Positions 35,252 to 44,637 are shown, counted from the first letter of the stretch. The stretch is DNA of 64,000 nt from Candidatus Litorirhabdus singularis (GCF_026262625.1 NZ_SHNN01000006.1:62001-126000), one strand, 5' to 3'. The notes: generated by a model from the letters alone, not told the origin. Translations and numbers: made by a program.

Positions 35252-36535
35252 ATGACCGACAGCAAGGACAGTACAGGCAAAACTGGCGGTTCTCCGTTTA
35301 ACCGCACCGCGCAGCACGACGCCAAGCGCTCGGCTATCCTGTCGCAAGCGGCGCGGTTGTTCAATGGCCGCGGCTCTCGCTCCACTACCTTGTTAGATAT
35401 TGCTCAGAGTCTGGGGTTAACCAAGACCAGCCTCTACTATTACGTTAAAACCAAAGAAGAACTCATCTATCAGTGCTATGTCGCCGCCCTGGACCACCTG
35501 AACGCCGGGCTCGACGCTATAGAGTCCAAACAGAGTTCCGGACTAGACCGGGTCACCGCTGTATTGCACGCGCACTTTATAGATTGGCGGGAGGCGCAAT
35601 TGGGCCACCGCAATCACACGGCAGCCCTGCTGGAGATCGCCTCACTAGGCGACGTCCACCGCGCTGACGTGGAGCAGCGTTATACCGCTATGTTCCTGCG
35701 CATTCGCCAGTACATAAGAGACGGTATCGCTGAAGGCAGCATCCGCGACTGCGAAAGCACTGCCACCACGCTGGGATTGATTGGCTCCATGCAATGGTCA
35801 TTCAACTGGCTGCGCACCGTGCCCATTGAACAGATCGACGACATTGCCAGAGCCGCCTGTGACCTGGTCACGAACGGCCTCAGCAGCGGTGAGCAGGCCT
35901 ACCGCTTTCGGGACTTTAGTTTTCCCAAACTGGCGGCCGAAAATCCACAGGGCTTTAATCGGGAGGAGCAGAATCGTTTGAAGCAGGAGGCCTTTCACAA
36001 GACCGGCACCTGGTTCTTTAACAAGAAGGGCTTTGCCGGAACGTCGCTAGATGAGATTGCCGAAACCCTACACGTCACTAAAGGCGCCTTCTACTATCAC
36101 ATCAAGAGTAAGGAAGACCTGCTCTATAGCTGTTACCAGCGTTCTCTGGCCATTTCTGAGACGCTGCGCCGCGACGCCGATAATCTAAACCGGGGTATCG
36201 AGCGACTCGACTATGTCTGTCGTGGCACGTTTACTATCCAAAACTCCGACGATGGCCCGATGATTCGCTACAACACCATCACCGCACTACCTATCGAACG
36301 CCGCAAGAAAATCCTGGCGCTTACCGATAAGGGTAATGACGAGTTTGGCGGCTTCATGCGTGATGGGATTACCGATGGAAGCGTACGCTCCATCAACGTA
36401 GAGGTGGCCCAGCAGCTTATTTCAGGAGCCATAAACGCCAGCATGGACCTACCTACATGGCGCAATATAGAAGACGTGAATCAAGCATCCATTGATTTTT
36501 ACGACTGCCTTTTCAGCGGCCTCAAGCCCCGCTAA
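35252..36535 (+). CDS. Tandem (double) TetR-family transcriptional regulator
   Basis: A 427-residue protein made of two complete TetR units in one chain. The first DNA-binding domain is about residues 27-72 (TLLDIAQSLGLTKTSLYYYVKTKEEL), the second about 242-292 (SLDEIAETLHVTKGAFYYHIKSKEDL), each followed by a ligand/dimerisation region of about 150-165 residues. A single chain may therefore act like a covalent TetR dimer with two non-identical recognition helices and two ligand pockets. ATG 35252 has CAGGGG upstream. It precedes the thioesterase gene by 43 bases on the same strand and may regulate acyl-CoA metabolism, which is inferred from position only. Confidence 0.88.
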   Translation: MTDSKDSTGKTGGSPFNRTAQHDAKRSAILSQAARLFNGRGSRSTTLLDIAQSLGLTKTSLYYYVKTKEELIYQCYVAALDHLNAGLDAIESKQSSGLDRVTAVLHAHFIDWREAQLGHRNHTAALLEIASLGDVHRADVEQRYTAMFLRIRQYIRDGIAEGSIRDCESTATTLGLIGSMQWSFNWLRTVPIEQIDDIARAACDLVTNGLSSGEQAYRFRDFSFPKLAAENPQGFNREEQNRLKQEAFHKTGTWFFNKKGFAGTSLDEIAETLHVTKGAFYYHIKSKEDLLYSCYQRSLAISETLRRDADNLNRGIERLDYVCRGTFTIQNSDDGPMIRYNTITALPIERRKKILALTDKGNDEFGGFMRDGITDGSVRSINVEVAQQLISGAINASMDLPTWRNIEDVNQASIDFYDCLFSGLKPR

Positions 36536-36578
36536 GCCAGGCCCCCCAAGGCCTACCTAATTACACCCGGAGTTTGAC

Positions 36579-37430
36579 GTGACCACTGATCTGGACAAGC
36601 TGCTGAGCAATCTGCAGATAGAGCAAATCGACAAGTACCTTTTTATCGGGCAAAGCCCGCGCTATCCGGCACGGGTGTTTGGCGGCCAGGTACTGGCGCA
36701 AGCTCTGAATGCTGCACTGCGTACCGTTGATGCCGAACGCATCGCTCACTCTATGCACGCTTACTTTCTGCGTCCGGGAAATCCCAAAAAGCAGATTGTG
36801 TACGAGGTGGACCCAATTCGCGACGGACGTGGCTTTACCACACGCCGCGTAGTTGCCAAGCAGGACGGCCGCGCCATTTTTAACACCTCTATTTCTTTTC
36901 AGGTGCCGGAGAGCGGTCCCGAACATCAGTTTGAGGCGCCCGACTACCCCGCACCGGAATCCCTGGAAAGCGACCTGAATTTCTGGACAAGGATGTCAGA
37001 GGAACACCCGGACCGCTTTGATCCTCTGCCGGCCTACCCCATTGAGCGTAACCCTGTGGTACGGCCAGACTACCTCTCGCCAGAACAAGACATAGGGCCA
37101 CCGCATACTGCCTGCTGGCTGCGCGCCAACGGCACCATGGGCGATGACCTGATTCAGCACCAGACCGCACTGACCTATATGTCAGATATGACGCTGATGG
37201 GATCAGCTATGCGCCCACATCCCATCAACAACCGTAGCAAGAATATGATGTTCGCCAGTCTCGACCATGCGCTCTGGTTTCATCGCCCACTGCGCGCGGA
37301 TGAGTGGCTCATCTATGTCCACGACAGCCCGGCGGCAGCCGGAGCCAGAGGCTTCACTCGTGGCACGTTCTATACCCGTGAGGGCGAACTGGTAGCCTCG
37401 GTCGCGCAGGAAGCGCTGATGCGTATCTAG
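36579..37430 (+). CDS. tesB: Acyl-CoA thioesterase II
   Basis: Hydrolyses medium- and long-chain acyl-CoA to free acid and CoA. The 283-residue double-hotdog protein carries the family blocks FGGQVLAQALNAA, HSMHAYFLRPGNP, RVVAKQDGRAIF and LTYMSDMTLMGSAMRPH, the last including the catalytic Asp region, and ends with the SLDHALWFHRPLRADEWLIY strand set. The start is GTG 36579 with GGAG 8-11 bases upstream. It follows the tandem TetR gene and its TAG stop overlaps the TAG of the convergent phosphatase gene at 37427-37430. Confidence 0.93.
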   Translation: MTTDLDKLLSNLQIEQIDKYLFIGQSPRYPARVFGGQVLAQALNAALRTVDAERIAHSMHAYFLRPGNPKKQIVYEVDPIRDGRGFTTRRVVAKQDGRAIFNTSISFQVPESGPEHQFEAPDYPAPESLESDLNFWTRMSEEHPDRFDPLPAYPIERNPVVRPDYLSPEQDIGPPHTACWLRANGTMGDDLIQHQTALTYMSDMTLMGSAMRPHPINNRSKNMMFASLDHALWFHRPLRADEWLIYVHDSPAAAGARGFTRGTFYTREGELVASVAQEALMRI

Positions 37431-37972
37431 TTAACGTGCGTCTGGTGCTGGCGCCCTACTTCCACCAGATTGAGCGCCATATCGTCTTTGTGCAACCGCG
37501 TAATAGAACAGTTGTCGGGTACACAACAGACTGTGGCATCGACGTTCGTCAGCCGACTGACTACAGCGTTGATCACCATAAAGTGGGTAAAAATAACGGT
37601 GGATGTCTCTAACTCAAACAACGAGTCCCAGAGTGCTTCGCGCCAGTCACGTATGACCTCCGACTGCTCCTGCCACGACTGCTTCATCATTTGCGACAAC
37701 CAACCCTGACGATCATCACAATCTAACGGTGACGGGATTTCTCGATATAGGTCCACGATTTCTACCCCAGCGCCCAGTGCGTTGGCCAGCGGCATTGCAG
37801 TCTCTTTGGCTCGCAACAGCGGACTGCTAATCAAATGCAGCGCGCCGTATTCGGTCAACGCCTGCGACGCGGCAGCCGCCTGCTCGTGCCCCAGCGGACT
37901 CAAGCCCGGGTCAGGAGACTCGCCCCACTTCGCAGCCGCCTCACCATGTCGTACCAAAAATATCTCTGTCAT
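37427..37972 (-). CDS. Histidine phosphatase family protein (phosphoglycerate mutase-like)
   Basis: A 181-residue member of the branch-1 histidine phosphatase superfamily. The catalytic motif is L-V-R8-H9-G10 at the N-terminus, with second histidine H130 in IFTHFMV and the conserved arginine in SSPLLRAKET. I placed the start at ATG 37970-37972, which puts the RHG motif where the family has it; the longer frame to 38239 runs into aceK. It follows aceK after 4 bases, so the two are probably co-translated. The substrate is unknown. Confidence 0.85.
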   Translation of the reverse strand: MTEIFLVRHGEAAAKWGESPDPGLSPLGHEQAAAASQALTEYGALHLISSPLLRAKETAMPLANALGAGVEIVDLYREIPSPLDCDDRQGWLSQMMKQSWQEQSEVIRDWREALWDSLFELETSTVIFTHFMVINAVVSRLTNVDATVCCVPDNCSITRLHKDDMALNLVEVGRQHQTHVN

Positions 37973-37976
37973 TTCT

Positions 37977-39722
37977 CTATCCTTGCAGCCTCTGTTGCAA
38001 CATAACTTGCCGCGGAAAACGCAGCTTGCGCCGATAGGGGAAAAAATCCTCCACCTGGCCATCGCGAATTTCACTCTGCAGACCCTGCCAAAAACTGGCT
38101 TTGTACAGATCGCTGTGTAGTTGATCAAACACTTTTCGAGCACGGCTATTGCCGCTGAAAAATAGCCGAAATTCCTCCGGAAAAATATCCTCCGGCGCCA
38201 CGCTATACCAGGGGCTGCTAGCCATTTCTTCTTCCTCACAGCGCGGCTCGGGTATTGTGCGAAAGTTACAATCGGTCAGCGGGCAAATTTCATCGTAGTC
38301 ATAGAACACCACCCTGCCGTGCCTGGTGACACCAAAATTCTTCAGCAGCATATCGCCAGGGAAAATATTCGCCGTCGCCAGTTCGCGGATCGCGTTGCCA
38401 TATTCGTCCATCACCGAGTGAATCTGCTCATCGGTGGCGCTGCGCAAATACAAATTAAGCGGCGTCATCCGCCGTTCCACGTACACGTGACGAATCACCA
38501 GGGCCTTGCCGTTTTCCTCTATCTGTGACGGTGCAACCTTGTGTAGCTCTTCCATCAACTCGTCGGAAAAGCGATTACGGTCAAACGCCAGATTGGTAAA
38601 CTCCTGAGTATCAGCCATGCGTCCCGCTCGGTCAGAACGCTTTACCAGCCGGTACTTATCCATAACCTGAGCCCGGGTCATATCCTTGGGCGGGGTAAAG
38701 CGATCCTTGATAATCTTGAATACAAAGTCGTAACTGGGCAAGGTGAAAACGCTCATCACCATGCCCTTAATACCCGGCGCCAGAATAAACTCATCACGCG
38801 TGCCTTCCATATGACGTACTGCACAACGGTAGAAATAGGTCTTGCCGTGTTTGTAATAACCCAAGGCGCTGTAGATTTCTGATATGGCTTTGGCCGGCAT
38901 TAGACTTTGCAAAAACATCACATACTGTGACGGCACTTCGGCATCGACCATAAAGTAGGTGCGGGTAAAACTGAATATGACACTAACTCGGTCAGCTCCA
39001 AACAGTATTGTGTCCACGTAGACACTGCCCTGCTCCGTGTGCAACAGCGGCAGCACAAAGGGCATGGTCTTATTACCCGACACCAGCTTGCCGACAATAT
39101 AGGCACCCTTGTTGCGAAAAAATAAGGAGTCCAGCACCTGAGCTGTGGTATTTTCCAGTTCGCCACCAAATCGGGGCAAAAGAAAATCACGCACCACACT
39201 GGCAATATTGGCAATGTCCCGGTGCTTATCTTCGTAGGGAATATTCAGCGCATAATCGTCCAACATCTGCTCAAGGAATACTTCCAGACCTACTTCCAAC
39301 TGATAGCTGCGCCACAGTCGTCCGCTACTCACCGAAGGCATGTCGCCGTGAGGCGAAAACACAAACGCGTACTCGTCACGAATCTTACGGTGGCTGAAGG
39401 CACTGCAGTAAATGCTGTTGAAGAAGGTTTCCGCTATCTCGTAGTTATTATGGCCTTTGATCAGCACGGCGTAATGCTCACGCACCGCTGACCAAAAATC
39501 CAGATCGCGCAACTGATCACCGGCAATGAGTTCTACAAACTCAGAGACCTTGTTAATTTTCTCTTTATACAGATCAATGCGCTCGCGAGACGCAGCATGA
39601 ATGCCAGCCCAATCCGCGTTTTCGAAGCGCGGCCGAGCGGCCAACGTGATGTTCTGAAAGTCGGCGAAGTAGGACTCAAACCCGTGCAATATGGTTTGAG
39701 CAAAACGCATGGAGGTGTCCAT
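37977..39722 (-). CDS. aceK: Isocitrate dehydrogenase kinase/phosphatase
   Basis: Bifunctional enzyme that phosphorylates and dephosphorylates isocitrate dehydrogenase, directing carbon to the glyoxylate shunt during growth on acetate or fatty acids. The 581-residue length is right for the family. The ATP-binding loop is APGIKGMVMSVF, the lysine and strand DFVFKIIKDRF follow, and the FYDYDEICPL segment marks the catalytic region. Its presence fits the many acyl-CoA genes around it. aceA and aceB are not nearby, unlike in E. coli. A histidine phosphatase gene follows within 4 bases. Confidence 0.96.
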   Translation of the reverse strand: MDTSMRFAQTILHGFESYFADFQNITLAARPRFENADWAGIHAASRERIDLYKEKINKVSEFVELIAGDQLRDLDFWSAVREHYAVLIKGHNNYEIAETFFNSIYCSAFSHRKIRDEYAFVFSPHGDMPSVSSGRLWRSYQLEVGLEVFLEQMLDDYALNIPYEDKHRDIANIASVVRDFLLPRFGGELENTTAQVLDSLFFRNKGAYIVGKLVSGNKTMPFVLPLLHTEQGSVYVDTILFGADRVSVIFSFTRTYFMVDAEVPSQYVMFLQSLMPAKAISEIYSALGYYKHGKTYFYRCAVRHMEGTRDEFILAPGIKGMVMSVFTLPSYDFVFKIIKDRFTPPKDMTRAQVMDKYRLVKRSDRAGRMADTQEFTNLAFDRNRFSDELMEELHKVAPSQIEENGKALVIRHVYVERRMTPLNLYLRSATDEQIHSVMDEYGNAIRELATANIFPGDMLLKNFGVTRHGRVVFYDYDEICPLTDCNFRTIPEPRCEEEEMASSPWYSVAPEDIFPEEFRLFFSGNSRARKVFDQLHSDLYKASFWQGLQSEIRDGQVEDFFPYRRKLRFPRQVMLQQRLQG

Positions 39723-39762
39723 CTATAAATTATAACCGGCCAAAGGCCGATAGGCCCCCCGC

Positions 39763-40563
39763 TTACTGTGACGGAGTGCCCATAGTTCGACGTAATTTAC
39801 GCATTCCGCCAATCCAGCGGCCGTAATCTCTCGCCTTGTGCTGGCGGTATGACTCCACCTGCTCGTGAGGCAAAATCATAAACAGACCGTCCTTTAGACC
39901 CTGCACGACAGACTCAGCAACCTGCTCAGGGGTTAACACTCCATCCACGGCAGCACTGCCACCATCACCGTCACCAATTTGCTTGATCATGCGGGTGTCG
40001 ACTGCCTGCGGACACAACATCGACACGCCAATACCTTCATCACCGTGGGTAATAGCCAGTGACTCGGCAAAACCAACCGCCGCGTGCTTGGTGGTGGAAT
40101 AAGGCGCATCACCTATCTGATTAAGTAATCCCGCCGCTGATACCGTATTGAGGAAGTAACCCTCTCCACGCTTAATCATGCCTGGCAGACAGGCGCGGGC
40201 GGCATATACATGGGCCATTACATGAATATCCCACATGGCTGCCCACACGGCATTGTCGGCGCCGGTCGCCATCCAGCTGGGACCGTCGCCAGCAATGATA
40301 CCGGCATTACTACAGAACAAGTCGATGCGACCGTACTCTGCCTCTAGCTCGGCCACCATCGCCTGAATCTGGCTTTCATCACGCACATTCACGCCGAAAG
40401 CACGCCCGCCAATGGCTTCAGCCACGACGCGCGCATTTTCTTCTTCAAGGTCAGCTACTACAACCAGCTCTGCGCCGTCGGCAGCAAAGCGCTCTGCAAG
40501 CGCCTTGCCAATGCCGTTAGCAGCACCGGTAACAACAACGATTTTACCGGCGACGTCCATCAA
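39763..40563 (-). CDS. Short-chain dehydrogenase/reductase
   Basis: A 266-residue classical SDR. The Rossmann motif is TGAANGIG (12-19), NAG is in CSNAGII, and the catalytic residues are S142, Y155 and K159 (YSTTK). The acidic strand end VVADLEEEN suggests NAD rather than NADP (inference). The start overlaps the stop of the LLM oxidoreductase gene by four bases (40560-40563), so the two are co-translated. The pair probably acts on an alcohol/ketone group of an acyl-CoA or terpenoid-like compound, but the substrate is unknown. Confidence 0.9.
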   Translation of the reverse strand: MMDVAGKIVVVTGAANGIGKALAERFAADGAELVVVADLEEENARVVAEAIGGRAFGVNVRDESQIQAMVAELEAEYGRIDLFCSNAGIIAGDGPSWMATGADNAVWAAMWDIHVMAHVYAARACLPGMIKRGEGYFLNTVSAAGLLNQIGDAPYSTTKHAAVGFAESLAITHGDEGIGVSMLCPQAVDTRMIKQIGDGDGGSAAVDGVLTPEQVAESVVQGLKDGLFMILPHEQVESYRQHKARDYGRWIGGMRKLRRTMGTPSQ

Positions 40564-41600
40564 AGCAGCTCGTTAGCCAGGAATTCCATGACCTTGGGGT
40601 CGTTAACACCCAACAGCATGCTACCCACATGACCTGCAGCACCGGCTGTCTTCCAGCGATCCAGGCGCTCACGAATACGGCCTTCAGAACCTACCAATGC
40701 CACTTCGTCAATCAGTTCACGAGGCACTGCGGCTTCGGCTTCAGCCTTCTTACCGGTCAAATACAGCTCCTGAATGTTCTCGGCGGCGTCACCGTAACCC
40801 AGGCGAGTCGCGTAGTCGTTATAGAAGTTCTTACCCTTGGCACCCATGCCGCCAATATACAGCGCCAGCATCGGAGCAGCAGCAGCGTAAGCCGCTTCCA
40901 GGTCATCGTTCATCACCACGCTCACAAACGGCGCAATATCAAAGTCCTTAAGACTCTTGCCGTTGCCAGCTTTGGCGAAGCCTTTTTCCAGATCAGCCTC
41001 GAACAGGCTGTATTTATCGGGGTCCATCCACACGGGGAATACGCCGTCTGCAACTTCAGCAGCGCAGCTGAGGCCGGCAGGTGTAATAGATGCGGTGTAG
41101 AAGGGAATGTCCTCATTGCCGTCAAGAATCGACTTCAGCGGCTTACCCAGACCGGTAGCGGCTTCGCTCTTGTTGGGCAGTTGGTATTCAACACCATCGA
41201 ATTCAACCGGGCCTTTGCGGGCCATGATCGCGCGCATAATTTTGATGTACTCACGGGTGCGGGTAATAGGCTTGCCATAAGGTACGCCGTGCCAGCCCTC
41301 TACAACCTGTGGACCGGAAGCTCCCAAACCCACAATAAAGCGGTTGTTAGACAGCTGAGCCAGCGTCATAGAGGTCATGGCACACATCGCAGGCGTACGC
41401 GCCGGCATTTGCATAATCGCAGTACCTACACGAATCTTGTCGGTTTGCGACAGAATCCAGGTTGCCGGTGTTACGGCATCAGAACCATAGGCTTCTGCGG
41501 TCCAGACTGAGTCATAGCCCATGCTTTCGGCCAGTTTGACCGTGTCCATAGGAATGCGAATTTGTTTACCCGAATAGCCCAGCAAAATACCTAGTTTCAT
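40560..41600 (-). CDS. LLM-class (F420-type) oxidoreductase
   Basis: A 346-residue luciferase-like protein of the branch starting MKLGILLGYSGKQIR. It has the sheet-and-helix pattern WTAEAYGSDAVTPATWILSQTDKIRVGTAIMQMPARTPAMCAMT and the FIVGLGASGPQVVEGWHG loop of F420-type LLM enzymes. It is a different subfamily from the protein at 15002-16018. Cofactor F420 or FMN cannot be told apart here. It follows two acyl-CoA dehydrogenase genes on the same strand and is coupled to the SDR gene by a four-base overlap. This suggests one lipid or steroid-like catabolic operon from 44024 to 39763. Confidence 0.87.
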   Translation of the reverse strand: MKLGILLGYSGKQIRIPMDTVKLAESMGYDSVWTAEAYGSDAVTPATWILSQTDKIRVGTAIMQMPARTPAMCAMTSMTLAQLSNNRFIVGLGASGPQVVEGWHGVPYGKPITRTREYIKIMRAIMARKGPVEFDGVEYQLPNKSEAATGLGKPLKSILDGNEDIPFYTASITPAGLSCAAEVADGVFPVWMDPDKYSLFEADLEKGFAKAGNGKSLKDFDIAPFVSVVMNDDLEAAYAAAAPMLALYIGGMGAKGKNFYNDYATRLGYGDAAENIQELYLTGKKAEAEAAVPRELIDEVALVGSEGRIRERLDRWKTAGAAGHVGSMLLGVNDPKVMEFLANELL

Positions 41601-41659
41601 GCGTCTGTCTCCCTCTACGGCTTGGCCGCTATTTATATGAAATTCGTGTTGGAATATGC

Positions 41660-41684
41660 GGGTCGACCTCTGTTAGGTCGACCC
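41660..41684. other. Strong hairpin in acyl-CoA dehydrogenase - LLM gap
   Basis: GGGTCGACC (41660-41668) and GGTCGACCC (41676-41684) form a perfect 9-base stem around TCTGTTA. No T-run follows on either strand. It lies in the 96-base gap between two same-strand genes and could lower expression downstream or protect the upstream mRNA. The GGTCGA core recalls the REP-like palindromes at 55.5 and 56.6 kb, but the GTRG head is absent. Confidence 0.5.
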
Positions 41685-41696
41685 GAAATCTCTGTT

Positions 41697-42833
41697 CTAA
41701 TTATATGTCAATTCGTTGAAGCGAGCCTGATGAAAAGCGCCATCGCCAAACAGCGTGTTTATGGTCATCAGGCGCTTCACGTAATGCCCAACATCCAGCT
41801 CATCGGTCAAACCCATGCCACCGTGAATCTGAATGGCTTCGTCACCTACTTGCTTGCCATATCTGGCCACCAGCACTTTCAGTGCGTGCAGGTTGCGGCT
41901 GGCATCATCTGCCTCAGCCTCCAAACTGCAGACCGTACGATACAGCATAGACTTGGTTTGTTCATAGGCCATAAAGGTGTCTACCATGCGATGCTGCAGC
42001 GCCTGAAAGGAACCAATAGCCACTCCGAACTGCTGTCGGGTCTTGGCATACTCTACTGTGGTGGCGTTGAGTGTTTCCATGATGCCTAGCGCTTCAGCAC
42101 ACAATGCCAGAGTGACATCGTCAACCACGGCCTGCATAGCAGGCAGAGCTTCTCCAGCCGCCCCCAAAAGTGCGTCAGCGCCGACGGTCACGCCATCAAA
42201 CTCAATATTGGCGACCAATTGCCCGTCCATCAGACGGTAGCCAGTGCGTGTCACGCCGCCCGCGGCTGCGTCCACCAGAAACAGACTAATGCCGTCACTG
42301 TCGTACTGCTCGCCAGAGGTGCGAGCCGCCACAATCAAGGTCTGCGCCGCCATACCATTGAACACCAAGGCTTTGCTACCCGTTAGGGTATAGCCATCGC
42401 CGGCGCTTTCCGCACGGGTGGTGACGTCTGCCAGGTCATAGCGCGACTGGCGCTCCAGGTAGGCAAAAGCGCCCTGCGTCTCTCCAGCAATAACGTCTGG
42501 CAGCAGCGCCTCGCGCTGATCGGCACTACCCGCTTTTTCAATCAGCCCGCCGAACAACAGCACAGTCCCAACAAAGGGCTCGGCCACCAGGCCCTTACCC
42601 ATCTGCTCCATAACTACCATGGTATCTACAGCGTTGCCGCCAAAACCGCCTACGGATTCACTAAAAGGTACTGACAACCAGCCCAGTTCAGCAAAAGTAT
42701 TCCAGTTGCTGGCGCTATAACCAAGTTCGCTGGCGACTACCTCATTGCGCGTGGCAAAGTCATAGTTATCCATTACAAAACGGGACACGCTGTCCCTGAG
42801 CATATTCTGCTCTTCAGAAAAATCAAAATTCAT
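41697..42833 (-). CDS. Acyl-CoA dehydrogenase family protein
   Basis: A 378-residue flavoprotein of the acyl-CoA dehydrogenase fold. The start NFDFSEEQNMLRDSVSRFV, the mid domain (FAYLERQ, GSKALVFNGMAAQTLIV) and the C-terminal helical block with IQIHGGMGLTDELDVGHYVKR are typical. It starts 9 bases after the stop of the second dehydrogenase, and paired genes of this kind often form heteromeric enzymes in sterol or branched-acid degradation (known for actinobacterial FadE pairs). Which subunit carries the catalytic base cannot be decided here. Confidence 0.9.
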   Translation of the reverse strand: MNFDFSEEQNMLRDSVSRFVMDNYDFATRNEVVASELGYSASNWNTFAELGWLSVPFSESVGGFGGNAVDTMVVMEQMGKGLVAEPFVGTVLLFGGLIEKAGSADQREALLPDVIAGETQGAFAYLERQSRYDLADVTTRAESAGDGYTLTGSKALVFNGMAAQTLIVAARTSGEQYDSDGISLFLVDAAAGGVTRTGYRLMDGQLVANIEFDGVTVGADALLGAAGEALPAMQAVVDDVTLALCAEALGIMETLNATTVEYAKTRQQFGVAIGSFQALQHRMVDTFMAYEQTKSMLYRTVCSLEAEADDASRNLHALKVLVARYGKQVGDEAIQIHGGMGLTDELDVGHYVKRLMTINTLFGDGAFHQARFNELTYN

Positions 42834-42842
42834 AGTTTTTAC

Positions 42843-44024
42843 CTACCCCAATCCCAGTACAGCTTTGGAAATGATATTTTTTTGGACCTCGTTAGAACCG
42901 CCATAAATGGTGGTTGCACGACCGTACATATAGGCTCTGCGCGCGTCACTGCCAAATTCATGGCCGCTAATATCGCCACCGCTTTCATCGCTCAGCACGC
43001 CGCCAAAGGTACCTGCAACCTGCATCCGCAGTTCCTGCACGGCCTGCTGAATCTCCGTACCCTTAATCTTCAATAATGATGATTCAGGACCCGGAGCTCC
43101 GCCGGAAGATAATGCCGCAAGCACTCTCAACTCAGTAAACTCCAGCGCCATCAGGTCTATTTCAATATCAGATACCTGCTTTTGAAACGCCGGGTCGTTG
43201 ATCAGCGAACGTCCAGAGCCACCTTCGGTGCGAGCAAGCTCAATGACCTGTGCCAAATTTTTCTTGGAATCAGCAACACCGGCAATCGATGTACGCTCGT
43301 GTGCTAACAGCGCCTTGGCATACGTCCAGCCCTTGTCCTGTTCACCAATACGATTAGCGACCGGTACCCGCACATCATTGAATTCCACTTCATTCAAACT
43401 GTGGTGGCCGTCAATGGTGACAATAGGATTGACCTTGATTCCCGGCGTGTTCATATCGATCAGTAAAAAACTGATGCCCTGCTGCTTCTTACCCTCATTG
43501 TTGGTACGTACCAGGCAAAAAATCCAGTCAGCATACTGCGCGTAGCTAGTCCATATCTTGGCGCCATTGACCACGTATTCATCGCCATCGAGCTCAGCTT
43601 TGGTTTTCAAAGAGGCAAGGTCAGAACCGGCACCTGGTTCAGAGTAGCCCTGACACCACCAGTCGTCGCTGTTAAGAATACCCGGCAGAAAACGCTGCTT
43701 CTGCTCATCGTTACCAAACGCGTAGATGACCGGGCCAACCATCTTCAATCCAAACGGCACCACATCAGGCGCCCCAGCGCTGGAGCGCTCGGTGGAGAAA
43801 ATGAATTTCTGGGTGTCAGTCCAACCGGTACCGCCATACTCTTGCGGCCAGCCAGTCGCGACCCAACCTTTGTCAAACAGCAGCTTTTGCCATTCGATCT
43901 GGGTTTGCTTATAAGTGTCCAGATTAGCGAGTTTTGCCTGTAACTCGGCCGTGTAGTTGTCTTTGTAAAACTGCCGTACCTCGGCCTGAAAGACCAAGTC
44001 TTCCGCTGAAAATTGCGTATCCAT
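42843..44024 (-). CDS. Acyl-CoA dehydrogenase family protein
   Basis: A 393-residue acyl-CoA dehydrogenase with the FAD-binding signature WCQGYSEPGAGSDLASLKTKAELDG and the C-terminal YMYGRATTIYGGSNEVQKNIISK block, which binds FAD across subunits. The start is ATG 44022-44024 with GGAGG 5 bases upstream; the TTG further out is rejected. It is first in the run dehydrogenase - dehydrogenase - LLM - SDR on the minus strand. It differs clearly from the 378-residue partner, so a heterodimer is possible. Confidence 0.92.
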   Translation of the reverse strand: MDTQFSAEDLVFQAEVRQFYKDNYTAELQAKLANLDTYKQTQIEWQKLLFDKGWVATGWPQEYGGTGWTDTQKFIFSTERSSAGAPDVVPFGLKMVGPVIYAFGNDEQKQRFLPGILNSDDWWCQGYSEPGAGSDLASLKTKAELDGDEYVVNGAKIWTSYAQYADWIFCLVRTNNEGKKQQGISFLLIDMNTPGIKVNPIVTIDGHHSLNEVEFNDVRVPVANRIGEQDKGWTYAKALLAHERTSIAGVADSKKNLAQVIELARTEGGSGRSLINDPAFQKQVSDIEIDLMALEFTELRVLAALSSGGAPGPESSLLKIKGTEIQQAVQELRMQVAGTFGGVLSDESGGDISGHEFGSDARRAYMYGRATTIYGGSNEVQKNIISKAVLGLG

Positions 44025-44138
44025 AATTACCTCCAATTGCGGCGTTTGAACTTACAGTATGTTTACTTAGCTTTCAAGTAGGCGCCGTCTTAGAGAATAC
44101 GCTATCTTGTATCTATCGGACCTGTGGGAGTAGGTGTT

Positions 44139-44618
44139 TTGTCCAACTTGGTAATCCGCGAAGCCTGCGTGGCAGATAGTGCCTTGATTCTGCACTATGT
44201 GAGAGAACTCGCCGTTTATGAGAAGGCCGAGCATGAGGTCGAGGCCAACGAAGCCAGCGTACAAGAGAGCATTTTTGGCGCTGACTCGCAGGTCAAAGCG
44301 CTCATTTGCGAACTCGACGGTGAGCCCATCGGTTTTGCCGTCTACTTCTACAATTACTCCACCTGGTTGGCCAAACCGGGATTGTTTCTAGAAGACCTTT
44401 ATATAACACTCGAGCATCGCGGCAGCGGCGGCGGCAAAGCGCTGCTGCGGCGTCTGGCGAGCATCGCAGTAGACAAAAACTGCGGTCGTTTTGAGTGGAA
44501 TGTACTAAAGTGGAACCAACCTTCGATAGAGTTTTACGAAGCATTGGGCGCCCGCCCCCAGAGTGAATGGGTAGGCTATCGCATGACCGGCGCAGCCTTG
44601 AAGGCATTGGCGACATAA
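44139..44618 (+). CDS. GNAT-family N-acetyltransferase
   Basis: A 159-residue acetyltransferase resembling the spermidine/diamine (SSAT-like) branch. The acetyl-CoA motif is LEDLYITLEHRGSGGGKALLRRLA, followed by FEWNVLKWNQPSIEFYEALGA. I used TTG 44139 as start because GGAG lies 8 bases upstream and the family begins right after it; GTG 44124 is possible. It is 19 bases before the P450 gene on the same strand. The acceptor amine is unknown. Confidence 0.85.
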   Translation: MSNLVIREACVADSALILHYVRELAVYEKAEHEVEANEASVQESIFGADSQVKALICELDGEPIGFAVYFYNYSTWLAKPGLFLEDLYITLEHRGSGGGKALLRRLASIAVDKNCGRFEWNVLKWNQPSIEFYEALGARPQSEWVGYRMTGAALKALAT

Positions 44619-44637
44619 ATCGGCAGGAGCTATACCC

